From positions 850,403-914,402 of the forward strand of contig NZ_JASVVV010000001.1 of the NCBI RefSeq assembly GCF_030287405.1: DNA of 64,000 nucleotides. The letters are read 5' to 3'. The stretch comes from Halalkalicoccus sp. NIPERK01. GTDB lineage: Archaea > Halobacteriota > Halobacteria > Halobacteriales > Halalkalicoccaceae. Numbering within the stretch: position 1 is the first letter of the stretch; every line of letters starts with the position of its first letter. Both the position numbers and the translations under genes were made by a program. The notes beneath the pieces are model-generated. The model saw only the letters and a list, made by a program, of their open reading frames with translations. It was not told the DNA's origin and did not search any database. This document shows positions 27,665 to 36,120 of this stretch, piece after piece.

Positions 27665-28798
27665 ATGGACGACGTCTCGGATCGGATCGATCCCGCCCGC
27701 GCGTGGGTCGCCGCGGCGATAACGGCGCTCACCGCCCTCGTCGTCGGGTCGTTCGCCTTCCCTCGACGGGTCCACGACGGGTTCCTCTGGCGGTACTTCT
27801 GGGGGCCGGTCGTCGCAGACGGAACGGGCTCGACCTGCGCACAGCGGATCGGCGGCGAAACCCGGCTGCTCGATAGCGCCGTCGAGTGTCAGCAGGCGAC
27901 GGGGATCGTCGCCGAACCCGGCTACACGACGGTCTCCACGTTGAGCTACGCGGTCGTGCTCGTCTTCTCGCTGGTCGGCGTCGTCTTCCTCCTCCGGCGC
28001 CTCGACATCGGCCGGGAGCGGGGGTTTTTCTTCGCGCTCTTCCCGTTCATGCTCTTCGGCGGCGCGCTTCGAACCGTCGAGGACGCGAGCGTCGCCATGC
28101 TGCGGACGACCGGCGAGCCGGCGATCTCCTTTCCCCTCAGCGGTCTGTTCATCAGCCCGCTCATCTACTTCACCGTCTTCTTCGTCACGCTCGCGGCGCT
28201 GCTCGTGAGCGTCGCCGCCGCACGGCGAGGACTCGTCCCCCGCTACGAGTACCCGCTTGCCGCGATCGGTACGCTCGCGTTCGCGACGACGATCGGCTAT
28301 TTGGGCTGGCTCTCCGTCACGACCGACGTCCTCGGGTTCCACCCGGCGGTTGCGTTCATCACGCTCGTCGGCGCGACGCTCGTCGCTGGCCTCGCCTGGA
28401 TCGGCACCGAGCGGTTCGTCCCGGCGGTGAACGTCGGAACCGGATACATGGGCGTGCTCGTCGTCTGGGGCCACACCGTCGACGGGATCGCGAACGTCCT
28501 CAGCCTCGACTGGGCGAGCGAACTGGGGATCCCGAGCTACACGCCGAAACACGTCGTCAACAGCGCGATCATCGAGATCACGGGCGCGCTCCAGCCCCGA
28601 TCGATCTCCGAAGCGATCGGGACCGCCTGGCCGTTTCTGTTCGTGAAGATCGGGGCCGCGCTGTTCGTGGTCTGGGTGTTCAACGACGAGATCTTCGAGG
28701 AAAGCCCGCGCTACTCGATGTTGCTCCTCGTCGCAATCCTCGCCGTCGGGCTCGGTCCCGGCACCCGCGACTTCCTGCGTGCAACCTTCGGTATCTAA
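27665..28798 (+). CDS. DUF63 family multi-span membrane protein
   Basis: A 377-residue integral membrane protein of DUF63. A leading helix (WVAAAITALTALVVGSFAF) is followed by about eight more, with conserved GYTTVSTLSYAVVLVF, FGGALRTVEDA and WGHTVDGIANVL segments. Function unknown. It follows the Mut7-C gene by 39 nt on the same strand and may be co-transcribed. Confidence 0.9.
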   Translation: MDDVSDRIDPARAWVAAAITALTALVVGSFAFPRRVHDGFLWRYFWGPVVADGTGSTCAQRIGGETRLLDSAVECQQATGIVAEPGYTTVSTLSYAVVLVFSLVGVVFLLRRLDIGRERGFFFALFPFMLFGGALRTVEDASVAMLRTTGEPAISFPLSGLFISPLIYFTVFFVTLAALLVSVAAARRGLVPRYEYPLAAIGTLAFATTIGYLGWLSVTTDVLGFHPAVAFITLVGATLVAGLAWIGTERFVPAVNVGTGYMGVLVVWGHTVDGIANVLSLDWASELGIPSYTPKHVVNSAIIEITGALQPRSISEAIGTAWPFLFVKIGAALFVVWVFNDEIFEESPRYSMLLLVAILAVGLGPGTRDFLRATFGI

Positions 28799-28859
28799 TT
28801 GATACGTCTAGTGTTGTCAATAATTGTATAGATTTAAGTAATCACAGGGTCTACAGGTG

Positions 28860-29213
28860 ATGATGATAGGAGAACGGGGGCCGGAGAAAAAGCGACATCT
28901 CCCGGCGTACAGCGGGGGCTGTTATCGCGGCCGTATCGACGACTGTTGCTGGTTGTGTGTCAGCCGAGTCGTCGTCGGCCACCTGTTCGGCTTCCTTCGG
29001 ATCGAGACGCAGCATGCCGCCGAACAGGCACACGAGTTGATCGGCGAGCGCGTCGAGATACCGGTGGTCCAATGCGACGGCGAGGAGGAGTGCGTCGAAC
29101 GCGTCTCCGGGGAGATCGTCGACGTGTTCGACCTCGCCGACGAACCGAGCGTGTTCGCCGTGCAGTTGGAGACCGGCGAGCGACTCGCGCTGTCGGTCAA
29201 ACACCTCGCCTAG
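28860..29213 (+). CDS. Hypothetical acidic protein
   Basis: An approximately 117-residue protein. The C-terminal part (QLETGERLALSVKHLA preceded by GEIVDVFDLADEPSVF) is acidic and looks genuine. The first ~35 residues contain several cysteines (GGCYRGRIDDCCWLC) and are less typical, so the true start may be further in. A TTTAAG element lies 28 nt before the ATG at 28860. The stop overlaps the convergent YcaO gene by 4 nt. No family recognised. Confidence 0.55.
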   Translation: MMIGERGPEKKRHLPAYSGGCYRGRIDDCCWLCVSRVVVGHLFGFLRIETQHAAEQAHELIGERVEIPVVQCDGEEECVERVSGEIVDVFDLADEPSVFAVQLETGERLALSVKHLA

Positions 29214-30913
29214 GGATACGGGTGGGGATCGCGCTCCAGTCGCGGCTCGAACCCCATCGACCGGGGTACCGTCTCCGCGCGCTCGCCGAACGTCGGCTGG
29301 CGCGTGAACAGCGGCTGGGCCTCGGGGACGACCACGCGCGTCGCCTCGAACCCGAGCGTGCGCACGTCCCGTGGCGTGATCCACGCAGCGTAGGGTGTCA
29401 GTTCGACGCCCGTCACCCGCCTCACGAGCGACGCGAGTTCGTCGTCGGGACCGAGCGACCGTTCCCCGACGGCGTCGGCCTCGACCCGACCCGAAACGTC
29501 GAGGAACTCCCGTGCAGGGTTCGGAAGCGAGCCGTAGCGTCCGATCCAGCCGGACTCCTCGGCGGCGGCCTCGGGCCCCATCGATCGGAGTTCCATCCAG
29601 TTCTGCAGGGCTTCACAGAGCGCGGATCGGGCGGCCGACTCCGCGTCGAGGTCGGCGTCGGATCCGAGCGCGAAGCGCGGCCACTCGTCCTCTCCCGCTT
29701 CTCGGTGGACGGCGACCGCGACGACCGGTACATCGACGTCCTGGGTCACGAGCAGCGGCGTCACCGAGAGCCCCTCGCTCGCCGCCCGCCGTTCGAGGGT
29801 TCGGAACGTCCCGTCTTCGACCACGAGTTCGAGCGGTTCGAACGTCGAGTACCACGCAAGCATCGTCGCGTCGCGCTCGATCACCTCGTACAGCCCGGAG
29901 AGGAGCGCCTCCGTCCGGGTGTTCCCGAGCCCGAGACCGGTCGTGATCGCGGGCCCGAACCGCTTTTCGGGCGGAGGAAAGTGGACGAACTCCGCGGGAA
30001 GCGACACCGACTCGCCGGTGTCGAGACGTTCACCCGCCACCCACGGGATCTCGGCGTCGGTCGTGTCGACGCCGACGAACCGCTCGGGAACGACTGCGTC
30101 CTCTATCTCGTCCGTCCGAGCGTACTCGAACCACCTGTCCCGGTAGACGCCCGCGCTGTAGCGTTCGAGCGCCTCGCCCAGCGCCTTCACGTACGCCGTG
30201 TTCCAGTCGGCGGCAACGCCCGCCGCCTGGTTCGCCGCGCTCGCGTCGCTGAACCCGTCGGTCTCGGCGGTGGTCGCGAGATAGTAGGGGACGGGAAACG
30301 ACGCGACCTCGCCGACCGACCGCACGATCCCGACCCGTTCGTCGACCCCGGCTTCGGCGTGGGCGATGGCCTCCTCGACGGATCGACTCTCGCCCCCGTC
30401 CGGGGGTGGCGAGGGACGACCGCCGCAGCGATCGCAGGTCGGAACCCGGAGAAGGCGGCGTTCGGCGTACGGTAGTTCGATTACACGGCCGAACACCTCG
30501 TCTCCCTCGCCGCGAAGCGCCGCCACGATCCGGTGACCGGCGATCGCACCCGCGAGGCGCGCGATGGCGGGTCCGGGGTCGCCCTCCTCGAGTTCTATCT
30601 CGCCGGCCGCAATCCTGGTTCGCAGACAGTCGTAACAGCCCGTTTCGGGGGCGAATCCCGCGACCGACGCCTCGACGCCCTCGATCGCGTGCCCCCCGAT
30701 ACCGCCGAGTTCGATACCGACCCACGGATCGTCTCGTGAACCGTCGACGGCCGTGAACACGTCGTTGCCCGCGCGACCGACGACGACCGCGAGGCGGTGT
30801 GCCGAGAGCGCCTCGATGGAGCCTCGTCGCGTAGGTACGTCGACGTCGTCGAGTGCGGCCGCTACCGCCTCGGTTGCCGGACCCGAGCCGACGATACCGA
30901 TGGATACGTCCAT
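29210..30913 (-). CDS. YcaO-like protein with an N-terminal TOMM partner-like domain
   Basis: A 567-residue protein. The N-terminal ~180 residues begin with a Rossmann-like MDVSIGIVGSGPATEAV and carry two cysteine pairs, CYDCLRTR and CDRCGG, resembling the zinc-binding partner domain of azoline cyclodehydratases. Residues ~230-560 are the YcaO domain with ALGEALERYSAG, GLYEVIERDATML and ALCEALQNWMELR, the ATP-binding Glu-rich helices. YcaO enzymes activate backbone amides with ATP. In archaea they modify proteins such as methyl-CoM reductase (thioamides) or ribosomal/tRNA targets; the target here is unknown. No precursor peptide gene is adjacent. Confidence 0.85.
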   Translation of the reverse strand: MDVSIGIVGSGPATEAVAAALDDVDVPTRRGSIEALSAHRLAVVVGRAGNDVFTAVDGSRDDPWVGIELGGIGGHAIEGVEASVAGFAPETGCYDCLRTRIAAGEIELEEGDPGPAIARLAGAIAGHRIVAALRGEGDEVFGRVIELPYAERRLLRVPTCDRCGGRPSPPPDGGESRSVEEAIAHAEAGVDERVGIVRSVGEVASFPVPYYLATTAETDGFSDASAANQAAGVAADWNTAYVKALGEALERYSAGVYRDRWFEYARTDEIEDAVVPERFVGVDTTDAEIPWVAGERLDTGESVSLPAEFVHFPPPEKRFGPAITTGLGLGNTRTEALLSGLYEVIERDATMLAWYSTFEPLELVVEDGTFRTLERRAASEGLSVTPLLVTQDVDVPVVAVAVHREAGEDEWPRFALGSDADLDAESAARSALCEALQNWMELRSMGPEAAAEESGWIGRYGSLPNPAREFLDVSGRVEADAVGERSLGPDDELASLVRRVTGVELTPYAAWITPRDVRTLGFEATRVVVPEAQPLFTRQPTFGERAETVPRSMGFEPRLERDPHPYP

Positions 30914-30964
30914 ACCGTCGGCTCGGAGGAGAGGCCGAATAAAACCGACCGATCGCCGATCGGA

Positions 30965-31780
30965 TCAGTTGAGCAGGTTCTGTGCGACGCTCGCGAGCTG
31001 GTCGGTGTTGGCCTCGCGCAGGCGTTCGTCGCCGAACTTCAGGCGCAGGCGCGGCCGGCCGACGTCGATCGGGACCTTCTCGGTGTCGATCAGCCCCATG
31101 TCCTCGAGACGGGTCTTCGTCCGGGAGAACGTCGCCTTGCTCGCGATGCCGACGTCCTCGCCCCACTTGCTGATGTCGTAGAGCAGGACCTCGTTTTTCG
31201 CCGCGATCAGCAGGCTGATCGTGACCTCGTCGAGGCCGTCGCCGTCGCCGCGTGCGGTCTGTAGCGAGTCGAGGACGCCCGTGAAGTCGGCTTCGACCGG
31301 CTCGCCGATCTCGTCCGCGAGCGTGGACCGGACGCGCGAGAGCGGCGGGGTTCGGAGGTTGAACTCGTCGGCCTCCTCCCACGCCGTCGTATACGAGTCG
31401 TACGCGAGCGAGACGAACTCCTCGTCGTCGGTCGTCAGCCCGGCGACGGTGTCGCCGACGTTGATCAGGGCGACGACCTCGTTCGGGGAGATCAGAAGCG
31501 AGTTCTCACTACCGTCTTCGAGCGTCCGAAGGTCGAGCGTTCCGTCGTCGATCAGGTCCGCAGCGTTGCTCGCGAGGATGAAGTCGCTCATAACGCCCTT
31601 CAGCATCGATTCGTCTCCGAGCAGCCGTATCTGCGGTAGCTCCGTGATATCGCCGGCGACGTCGATCAGGTCCTCGATCGCGTCCGCAGACGGATTCACC
31701 ACGATGAGGTCCTCGGACGAGGTCTCTAGGACCGTCCGGAGGATATCTTCGATGTTATCATCGAGTAAATTTGAGGCCAT
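30965..31780 (-). CDS. tbsP: Transcriptional regulator TbsP
   Basis: A 271-residue haloarchaeal regulator. The N-terminal ~180 residues are a DUF5821-type domain (LIVVNPSADAIEDLIDVAG, ENSLLISPNEVVAL); the C-terminal ~90 residues hold a winged helix (KNEVLLYDISKWGEDVG, KATFSRTKTRLEDMGLIDTEKVPIDVGRP read in two parts). TbsP is reported to act with the sugar-responsive TrmB on gluconeogenic genes in haloarchaea; the assignment here is from my recognition of the sequence, not a search. The upstream 60 bp are strongly AT-rich and include a partial dyad (TTGTA ... TGTACA), which could be an autoregulatory site. Confidence 0.82.
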   Translation of the reverse strand: MASNLLDDNIEDILRTVLETSSEDLIVVNPSADAIEDLIDVAGDITELPQIRLLGDESMLKGVMSDFILASNAADLIDDGTLDLRTLEDGSENSLLISPNEVVALINVGDTVAGLTTDDEEFVSLAYDSYTTAWEEADEFNLRTPPLSRVRSTLADEIGEPVEADFTGVLDSLQTARGDGDGLDEVTISLLIAAKNEVLLYDISKWGEDVGIASKATFSRTKTRLEDMGLIDTEKVPIDVGRPRLRLKFGDERLREANTDQLASVAQNLLN

Positions 31781-31870
31781 AGTTGTGGGTGTACAATGTT
31801 TTTACAAGTATTTAATTATAACGGCCGAGAGACAGGGATATCGCGGCGGGAATAAATATCATCGGTCTCG
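31781..31870 (-). promoter_or_regulatory. tbsP promoter region with AT-rich dyad
   Basis: AATTAAATACTTG around 31809-31822 (minus strand) is a TATA candidate ~30 nt before the tbsP start. TTGTA and TGTACA flank a spacer close to the start and could bind a regulator. This is inference from sequence. Confidence 0.4.
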
Positions 31871-31916
31871 ACAACTTCATCCCTCCTGCTGTCGATTTTG
31901 ACGTATGTGGGTCAGT

Positions 31917-31934
31917 GACACCCGTCGGGGTGTC
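31917..31934 (-). terminator. Hairpin 3' of the CHAT gene
   Basis: GACACCC and GGGTGTC (31917-31923, 31928-31934) form a perfect 7-bp stem with a 4-nt loop, 5 bp beyond the stop codon of the CHAT gene on its 3' side. Confidence 0.45.
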
Positions 31935-31938
31935 GTTA

Positions 31939-33945
31939 TCAGTTCTGCGAACGGAGCTGTGATGCGAGGTCCTCGGGCCAGAAGAACTGGCCCTCGTAGA
32001 TGATCGGCGCGTCGATCGATTCCACGACGGCGAGGAACGACGCGCGATCGAGCGTCGATTCGGTCGTCGTCCCGTAGAGGTGAGGGGTGTCGCTGCCGAT
32101 TCCCCGGGGGTAGTACCAGCCGCCGGCCGTCCAGTTGGGGAGTACGTCGTACGTGACCGAAAAGCCCCCGTCGGTCGGCTCGGCGAGCAACGTTCCGGGG
32201 TGACGGTCGCGTCGCCCTCCGAGGACGTGCGTGCCGTCGCCGACGACCGCGTAATTCTTGCCCATCATGATCTGCCGGCGGGCCAGTTGCATCGCCCGGT
32301 CGATACTGAACCCGTAGACGAGCAGGCGGGCGAACGTGGTTCCGACGGTGGCGGCCTGTTCGTTGAGCACCTTCGAGAACGTCACCCCGCCCGCGACGCT
32401 GCCCCGTTCGACGAGCGCCTCGCCCTCGTAGAACGTGCCACAGGCGTTCAGGAAGAACGTCTGGGCGTTGCTCTCGGGGATCTCCTCGACCGAGAGGTTG
32501 CCGTCGGTACAGCGAAGCCCCTCGGTATCGCAGTGGCCGACGTAGTGGACGAACGCGCTCGGGCGCTCGAACACCGCCGAGAGCTCCTCGCAGGTGAGCT
32601 CCCGGTGGGCGGTGACGTCGATCGGCAGGTCCGCCGCGTGGTTCTCGTAGATCCGGGCGACCTCGGCGTACTCCTCGCCCATCTCCGGGTCGTTCTGGAC
32701 CACGATGAAGGGGAGCCGTCCGTCGGTGTCGAGCCCCGACAGGCCGTTCTCGAACGCCTCGGTCCGGGCGTTGAACACGTCGATCGGGACCGTCTCGTCG
32801 ACCCAGGCGTGCGAGCGGGCGGGCCCGAGGACCGGTTTGACCGCCTCGACCGACGCCGACGGCCGGTCGCCCCGCCGATAGAAGTCCGTCAGCGACCGCC
32901 GGAGCAGTTCCTTCCCGTCGAGCGGGCGCGTCTCGGGCGGTCGAATCAGGCTCAGTCGATCGAGGGCGTACGGCAGCGCGCGGGCGGCTTCGGGCTCTGC
33001 GGGGAGGTACGTCGCGAGGTGCCACTCGGGGAGGTCGATCGAATCGGCGTCGAGTTCGAGGTAGGCGGCGAGTCGTCGGACCGGATCCGAGAGCCGGTCG
33101 GGATCGAGTCCGAGCCGGTCGGGATCGGGAAGCCCGGCGAGCGGGGGTCCCGCCTCCCGACAGCAGCAATCGAGGTAGAACACCCGTCTGAGCAGCGAGG
33201 CGACCACCTCGGGGAGGTCGCCGTCCAGTCGATGCGTCAACCCCGGCGCCGTGATCGTCGGGACGACCCCCTCCTCGATGGAGACACGCGCCTGCAGGTA
33301 GTACGCGAGCGGCGACACCGTCAGTATCGTTTCGAGGTCGGCCGGCACGCGCAGTTCGATCCCCGTCTCGGCGGTCGCGCTCGCGATCACGTCCGGTATC
33401 TCGACGGTCTCGGCGAACTCGATCCGCGAGGGATGCCCGCGGAGCGCGGGCAACGACTTCGCGGGACCGGTCGTCTCGAAGCCGGCGTGGAGGTGTGAGA
33501 TCGCGCGCGCGAACCCGGCGGGCGTCGGCGGGATCCGGATCGTGGATTCGGGCCCCCGGAACGGACTCCTGAACCCGAGCGTGACCGACTGGCGGCCGCC
33601 GAACGAGAGTTCGAGCGATCGCTCGGGGGCGTGGACCGTCGCCGGTCCGTCGAACCGGACGGCGGTCTCGATCGGCGTGGGAACGTCGAGAAGGTACGAG
33701 TCCGGCGGGAGTTCCGTCCGATCGTCGTCGATCGACGTGTGTCCGCCGCCGTTCGTCAGGCTCGTGACCGTCGCGCGCGGCGTGCCGAACCCGAGTTTCG
33801 ACACCTGACCGGAAACTGTCGTATCGACCAGACGTGGCAGTGACCCGCCAGCGTAGAACTCCCCCCAGTCGGGGGCCGCGATCTCGACGGCGGCGCGGCG
33901 ATCAGACACCCTGAGCCCCGCCGTCGTTACCTCCCAGTCGATCAT
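31939..33945 (-). CDS. CHAT-type caspase-like protein
   Basis: A 668-residue protein from ATG 33945. The C-terminal third carries the cysteine-peptidase dyad of the CHAT/caspase clan: FVHYVGHCDTEG with His471 and FFLNACGTFYEGEAL with Cys502, followed by SVAGGVTFSK and LARRQIMMGKNYAVVGDG, as in CHAT C-termini. The N-terminal ~430 residues are beta-rich with no family I can name and probably recognise a ligand or partner. No signal peptide is seen, so it is cytosolic. It stands alone between tbsP and glyA, so its substrate is unknown. CHAT proteases elsewhere serve defence or cell-death pathways (for example Craspase/gRAMP-associated and metacaspase-like systems), but nothing here ties it to such a system. 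Confidence 0.75.
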   Translation of the reverse strand: MIDWEVTTAGLRVSDRRAAVEIAAPDWGEFYAGGSLPRLVDTTVSGQVSKLGFGTPRATVTSLTNGGGHTSIDDDRTELPPDSYLLDVPTPIETAVRFDGPATVHAPERSLELSFGGRQSVTLGFRSPFRGPESTIRIPPTPAGFARAISHLHAGFETTGPAKSLPALRGHPSRIEFAETVEIPDVIASATAETGIELRVPADLETILTVSPLAYYLQARVSIEEGVVPTITAPGLTHRLDGDLPEVVASLLRRVFYLDCCCREAGPPLAGLPDPDRLGLDPDRLSDPVRRLAAYLELDADSIDLPEWHLATYLPAEPEAARALPYALDRLSLIRPPETRPLDGKELLRRSLTDFYRRGDRPSASVEAVKPVLGPARSHAWVDETVPIDVFNARTEAFENGLSGLDTDGRLPFIVVQNDPEMGEEYAEVARIYENHAADLPIDVTAHRELTCEELSAVFERPSAFVHYVGHCDTEGLRCTDGNLSVEEIPESNAQTFFLNACGTFYEGEALVERGSVAGGVTFSKVLNEQAATVGTTFARLLVYGFSIDRAMQLARRQIMMGKNYAVVGDGTHVLGGRRDRHPGTLLAEPTDGGFSVTYDVLPNWTAGGWYYPRGIGSDTPHLYGTTTESTLDRASFLAVVESIDAPIIYEGQFFWPEDLASQLRSQN

Positions 33946-34061
33946 GTTGCGACATAGATTGATATCACTGATAGATAATAGGTCTGTCGGAGGAGGATAA
34001 TGTTTAGTTAAATGAACCCAAACCGTGGAATCCGGACCCCTCCGGACGGATATGGGGTAGA

Positions 34062-34067
34062 CTTTAG
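34062..34067 (+). promoter_or_regulatory. TATA-like box of glyA
   Basis: CTTTAG lies 24-29 nt upstream of the glyA ATG at 34091, fitting a leaderless transcript. The spacer upstream also holds a TCCGGA pair (34031-34047). Confidence 0.45.
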
Positions 34068-34090
34068 CCCGCCCTGACGAAAGCCCACGC

Positions 34091-35338
34091 ATGCACTACG
34101 AGACCGTCCGCGAGGTCGACCCCGAGACCGCAGATGCGCTCGAAGGCGAAGTCGAACGCCAGCGCGAGGGGCTCCAGATGATCGCGAGCGAGAACCACGT
34201 CTCGAAGGCGGTACTCGAGGCCCAGAGCAGTGCGCTGACCAACAAGTACGCGGAGGGGTATCCCGGCAAGCGCTACTACGCCGGCTGTGAGCACGCCGAC
34301 ACCGTCGAGGAACTCGCGATCGAACGCGCGAAGCAACTCTGGGGCGCCGAGCACGTCAACGTCCAGCCCCACAGCGGTTCGCAGGCGAACATGGGCGTCT
34401 ACCTCGCCGTCCTCGAGCCGGGCGATAAGATCCTCTCGCTGGACCTGACCCACGGCGGGCACCTCTCGCACGGCCATCCCGCGAACTTCGCCGGCCAACT
34501 GTTCGAGGTCGAGCAGTACGAGGTCGACCCCGAGACGGGCTACATCGACTACGAGGACCTCGCGGAGCAGGCGGCGGAGTTCGAACCGGACATGATCGTC
34601 TCGGGCTACTCGGCGTACCCCCGCGAGGTCGAGTGGGAGCGCGTCCAAGCGGCGGCCGACGACGTGGGCGCCTACCACATGGCCGACATCGCCCACATCA
34701 CCGGCCTCGTCGCGGCGGGCGTCCACGCCTCGCCGGTGGGGATCGCCGACTTCGTCACCGGTTCGACGCACAAGACCATCCGGGCGGGTCGCGGCGGGAT
34801 CATCATGTGCGAGGAGGAGTACGCGAGCGACGTGGACTCGGCCGTCTTCCCCGGTGCGCAGGGCGGACCGCTGATGCACAACATCGCGGGCAAGGCCGTC
34901 GGATTCAAGGAGGCGCTCGAACCCGAGTTCGAGGAGTACGCACGGCAGGTCGTCGAGAACGCCGAGACCCTCGGGGAGACGCTGCAGGAACACGGGTTCT
35001 CGCTCGTCTCGGGCGGAACCGACACCCACCTCGTGCTCGTCGATCTCAGGGACTCGCATCCCGAGACGACGGGCGGCGACGCAGAAGAGGCGCTGGAGGA
35101 CGCGGGCATCGTCCTGAACGCCAACACCGTCCCCGGCGAGACGCGAAGCGCGTTCAACCCCAGCGGCATCCGCGCGGGAACGCCCGCGATCACGACCCGC
35201 GGGTTCGAGAGCGAGGAGATGCAGGCGGTTGGCGACGCCATCGCCCGGGTCGTCGACGGGTACGACGACGAGACGGTCAGGAACGAGGTCAGAGAGGAGG
35301 TCCGCGCGCTCTGTCAGTCCCACCCGCTGTACGAGTAA
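34091..35338 (+). CDS. glyA: Serine hydroxymethyltransferase
   Basis: A 415-residue PLP enzyme that interconverts serine and glycine and passes a one-carbon unit to tetrahydrofolate. The PLP lysine is Lys228 in TGSTHKTIRAGRGG; HSGSQANMGVYLA and ADIAHITGLVAAG are visible. It starts with MHYETVREVDPE. FolD, which uses the same one-carbon pool, is encoded 4.4 kb downstream on the same strand. Confidence 0.97.
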   Translation: MHYETVREVDPETADALEGEVERQREGLQMIASENHVSKAVLEAQSSALTNKYAEGYPGKRYYAGCEHADTVEELAIERAKQLWGAEHVNVQPHSGSQANMGVYLAVLEPGDKILSLDLTHGGHLSHGHPANFAGQLFEVEQYEVDPETGYIDYEDLAEQAAEFEPDMIVSGYSAYPREVEWERVQAAADDVGAYHMADIAHITGLVAAGVHASPVGIADFVTGSTHKTIRAGRGGIIMCEEEYASDVDSAVFPGAQGGPLMHNIAGKAVGFKEALEPEFEEYARQVVENAETLGETLQEHGFSLVSGGTDTHLVLVDLRDSHPETTGGDAEEALEDAGIVLNANTVPGETRSAFNPSGIRAGTPAITTRGFESEEMQAVGDAIARVVDGYDDETVRNEVREEVRALCQSHPLYE

Positions 35339-35385
35339 CCGCGTCCACGACGAGGTTATCGTTCCCGGCGACCTATGTGTGTATC

Positions 35386-35829
35386 ATGACAACAACCACC
35401 AGTCGAACGGCCACGAACCGCAAGCGAATCGTCGAGACCGTCGCCGCGTGGCCCGGCGTCGAGACCGGTCCCCACCGATTCGACGCGACGGAGTTCACCA
35501 TCGACGGCCGGGAGATCGGTCACATCCACGGCGGGCGGGTGCTCGACGTCAACTTCCCCAGGCGGATGAAAGACCGTCTGATCGCGGACGGGCGGGTCCA
35601 CCACCACCGCTTCGCGGGCGGCGGCTGGACAACCTACCACGTCGGCTCTCCGGACGACGTCGAACACGCCGTCCGGTTGCTTCGCCTCTCGTATCTCTAC
35701 ACCCTCCTGACGATGCGGCGAAAACCCGTCGGACGGGCGATCCTCGCGGAACTCGACCTCGATGCGGAGCTAGACGGACTGGAACCCGATCCCGAGATCC
35801 GGGCGATGTTCGACCGAATGCGGCCGTAA
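35386..35829 (+). CDS. Luciferase-domain (DUF5519) family protein
   Basis: A 147-residue protein with a conserved FDATEFTIDGREIGHIHGGRVLDV core, matching the small family named for the luciferase domain (PF17648) as I recall it. Biochemical role unknown; no luciferase-type cofactor site is visible. Start ATG 35386 is 48 nt after glyA, so it is probably co-transcribed; the longer open frame upstream runs over glyA and is a shadow. Confidence 0.7.
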   Translation: MTTTTSRTATNRKRIVETVAAWPGVETGPHRFDATEFTIDGREIGHIHGGRVLDVNFPRRMKDRLIADGRVHHHRFAGGGWTTYHVGSPDDVEHAVRLLRLSYLYTLLTMRRKPVGRAILAELDLDAELDGLEPDPEIRAMFDRMRP

Positions 35830-35841
35830 TCCGTCGGGGAG

Positions 35842-36120
35842 CTACCCCGAATACGAGCTCTCACCGACGACCTCGACGAACTCGCCGTACCCGACGGAGT
35901 CGTCGGGCTGGAACTCCCTGACGGCGACCCGGACGCGCTTTCCGACGTGTTCCGGTCCCGCGTTCGAGACGTACAGACGGGTGTCGCCCACGAGCGCGAG
36001 GGCGGCCTCCTCGCCGGGGTCGTACTCCGCGAGGAAGACGTTGACCTCCTTTCCGGGCTGGAGGGTCGGATGTGTGGTGCGGAGCGACCACCCCTTGAAG
36101 TACTTCGAGAGGAAGCTCAT
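35842..36120 (-). CDS. Small TRAM/OB-like protein
   Basis: A 92-residue protein with strand-rich pattern: KEVNVFLAEYDPGEEAAL, HVGKRVRVAVREFQPDDSVGYGEFVEVV. The last part resembles TRAM/OB folds that bind nucleic acids. The start overlaps the NhaC stop by 4 nt (ATGA), so it is translated with the antiporter. A role in regulation of that transporter is possible only by context. Confidence 0.6.
   Translation of the reverse strand: MSFLSKYFKGWSLRTTHPTLQPGKEVNVFLAEYDPGEEAALALVGDTRLYVSNAGPEHVGKRVRVAVREFQPDDSVGYGEFVEVVGESSYSG

Noticed and set aside
28851-29384. 177-codon minus-strand frame opposite the 28.9-kb hypothetical protein
   Set aside because: It runs into the YcaO gene and reads as the shadow of an acidic plus-strand gene.
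34633-35829. 398-codon frame overlapping glyA
   Set aside because: Only the last 147 codons form a real gene; the rest is an Arg-rich shadow of glyA in another frame.
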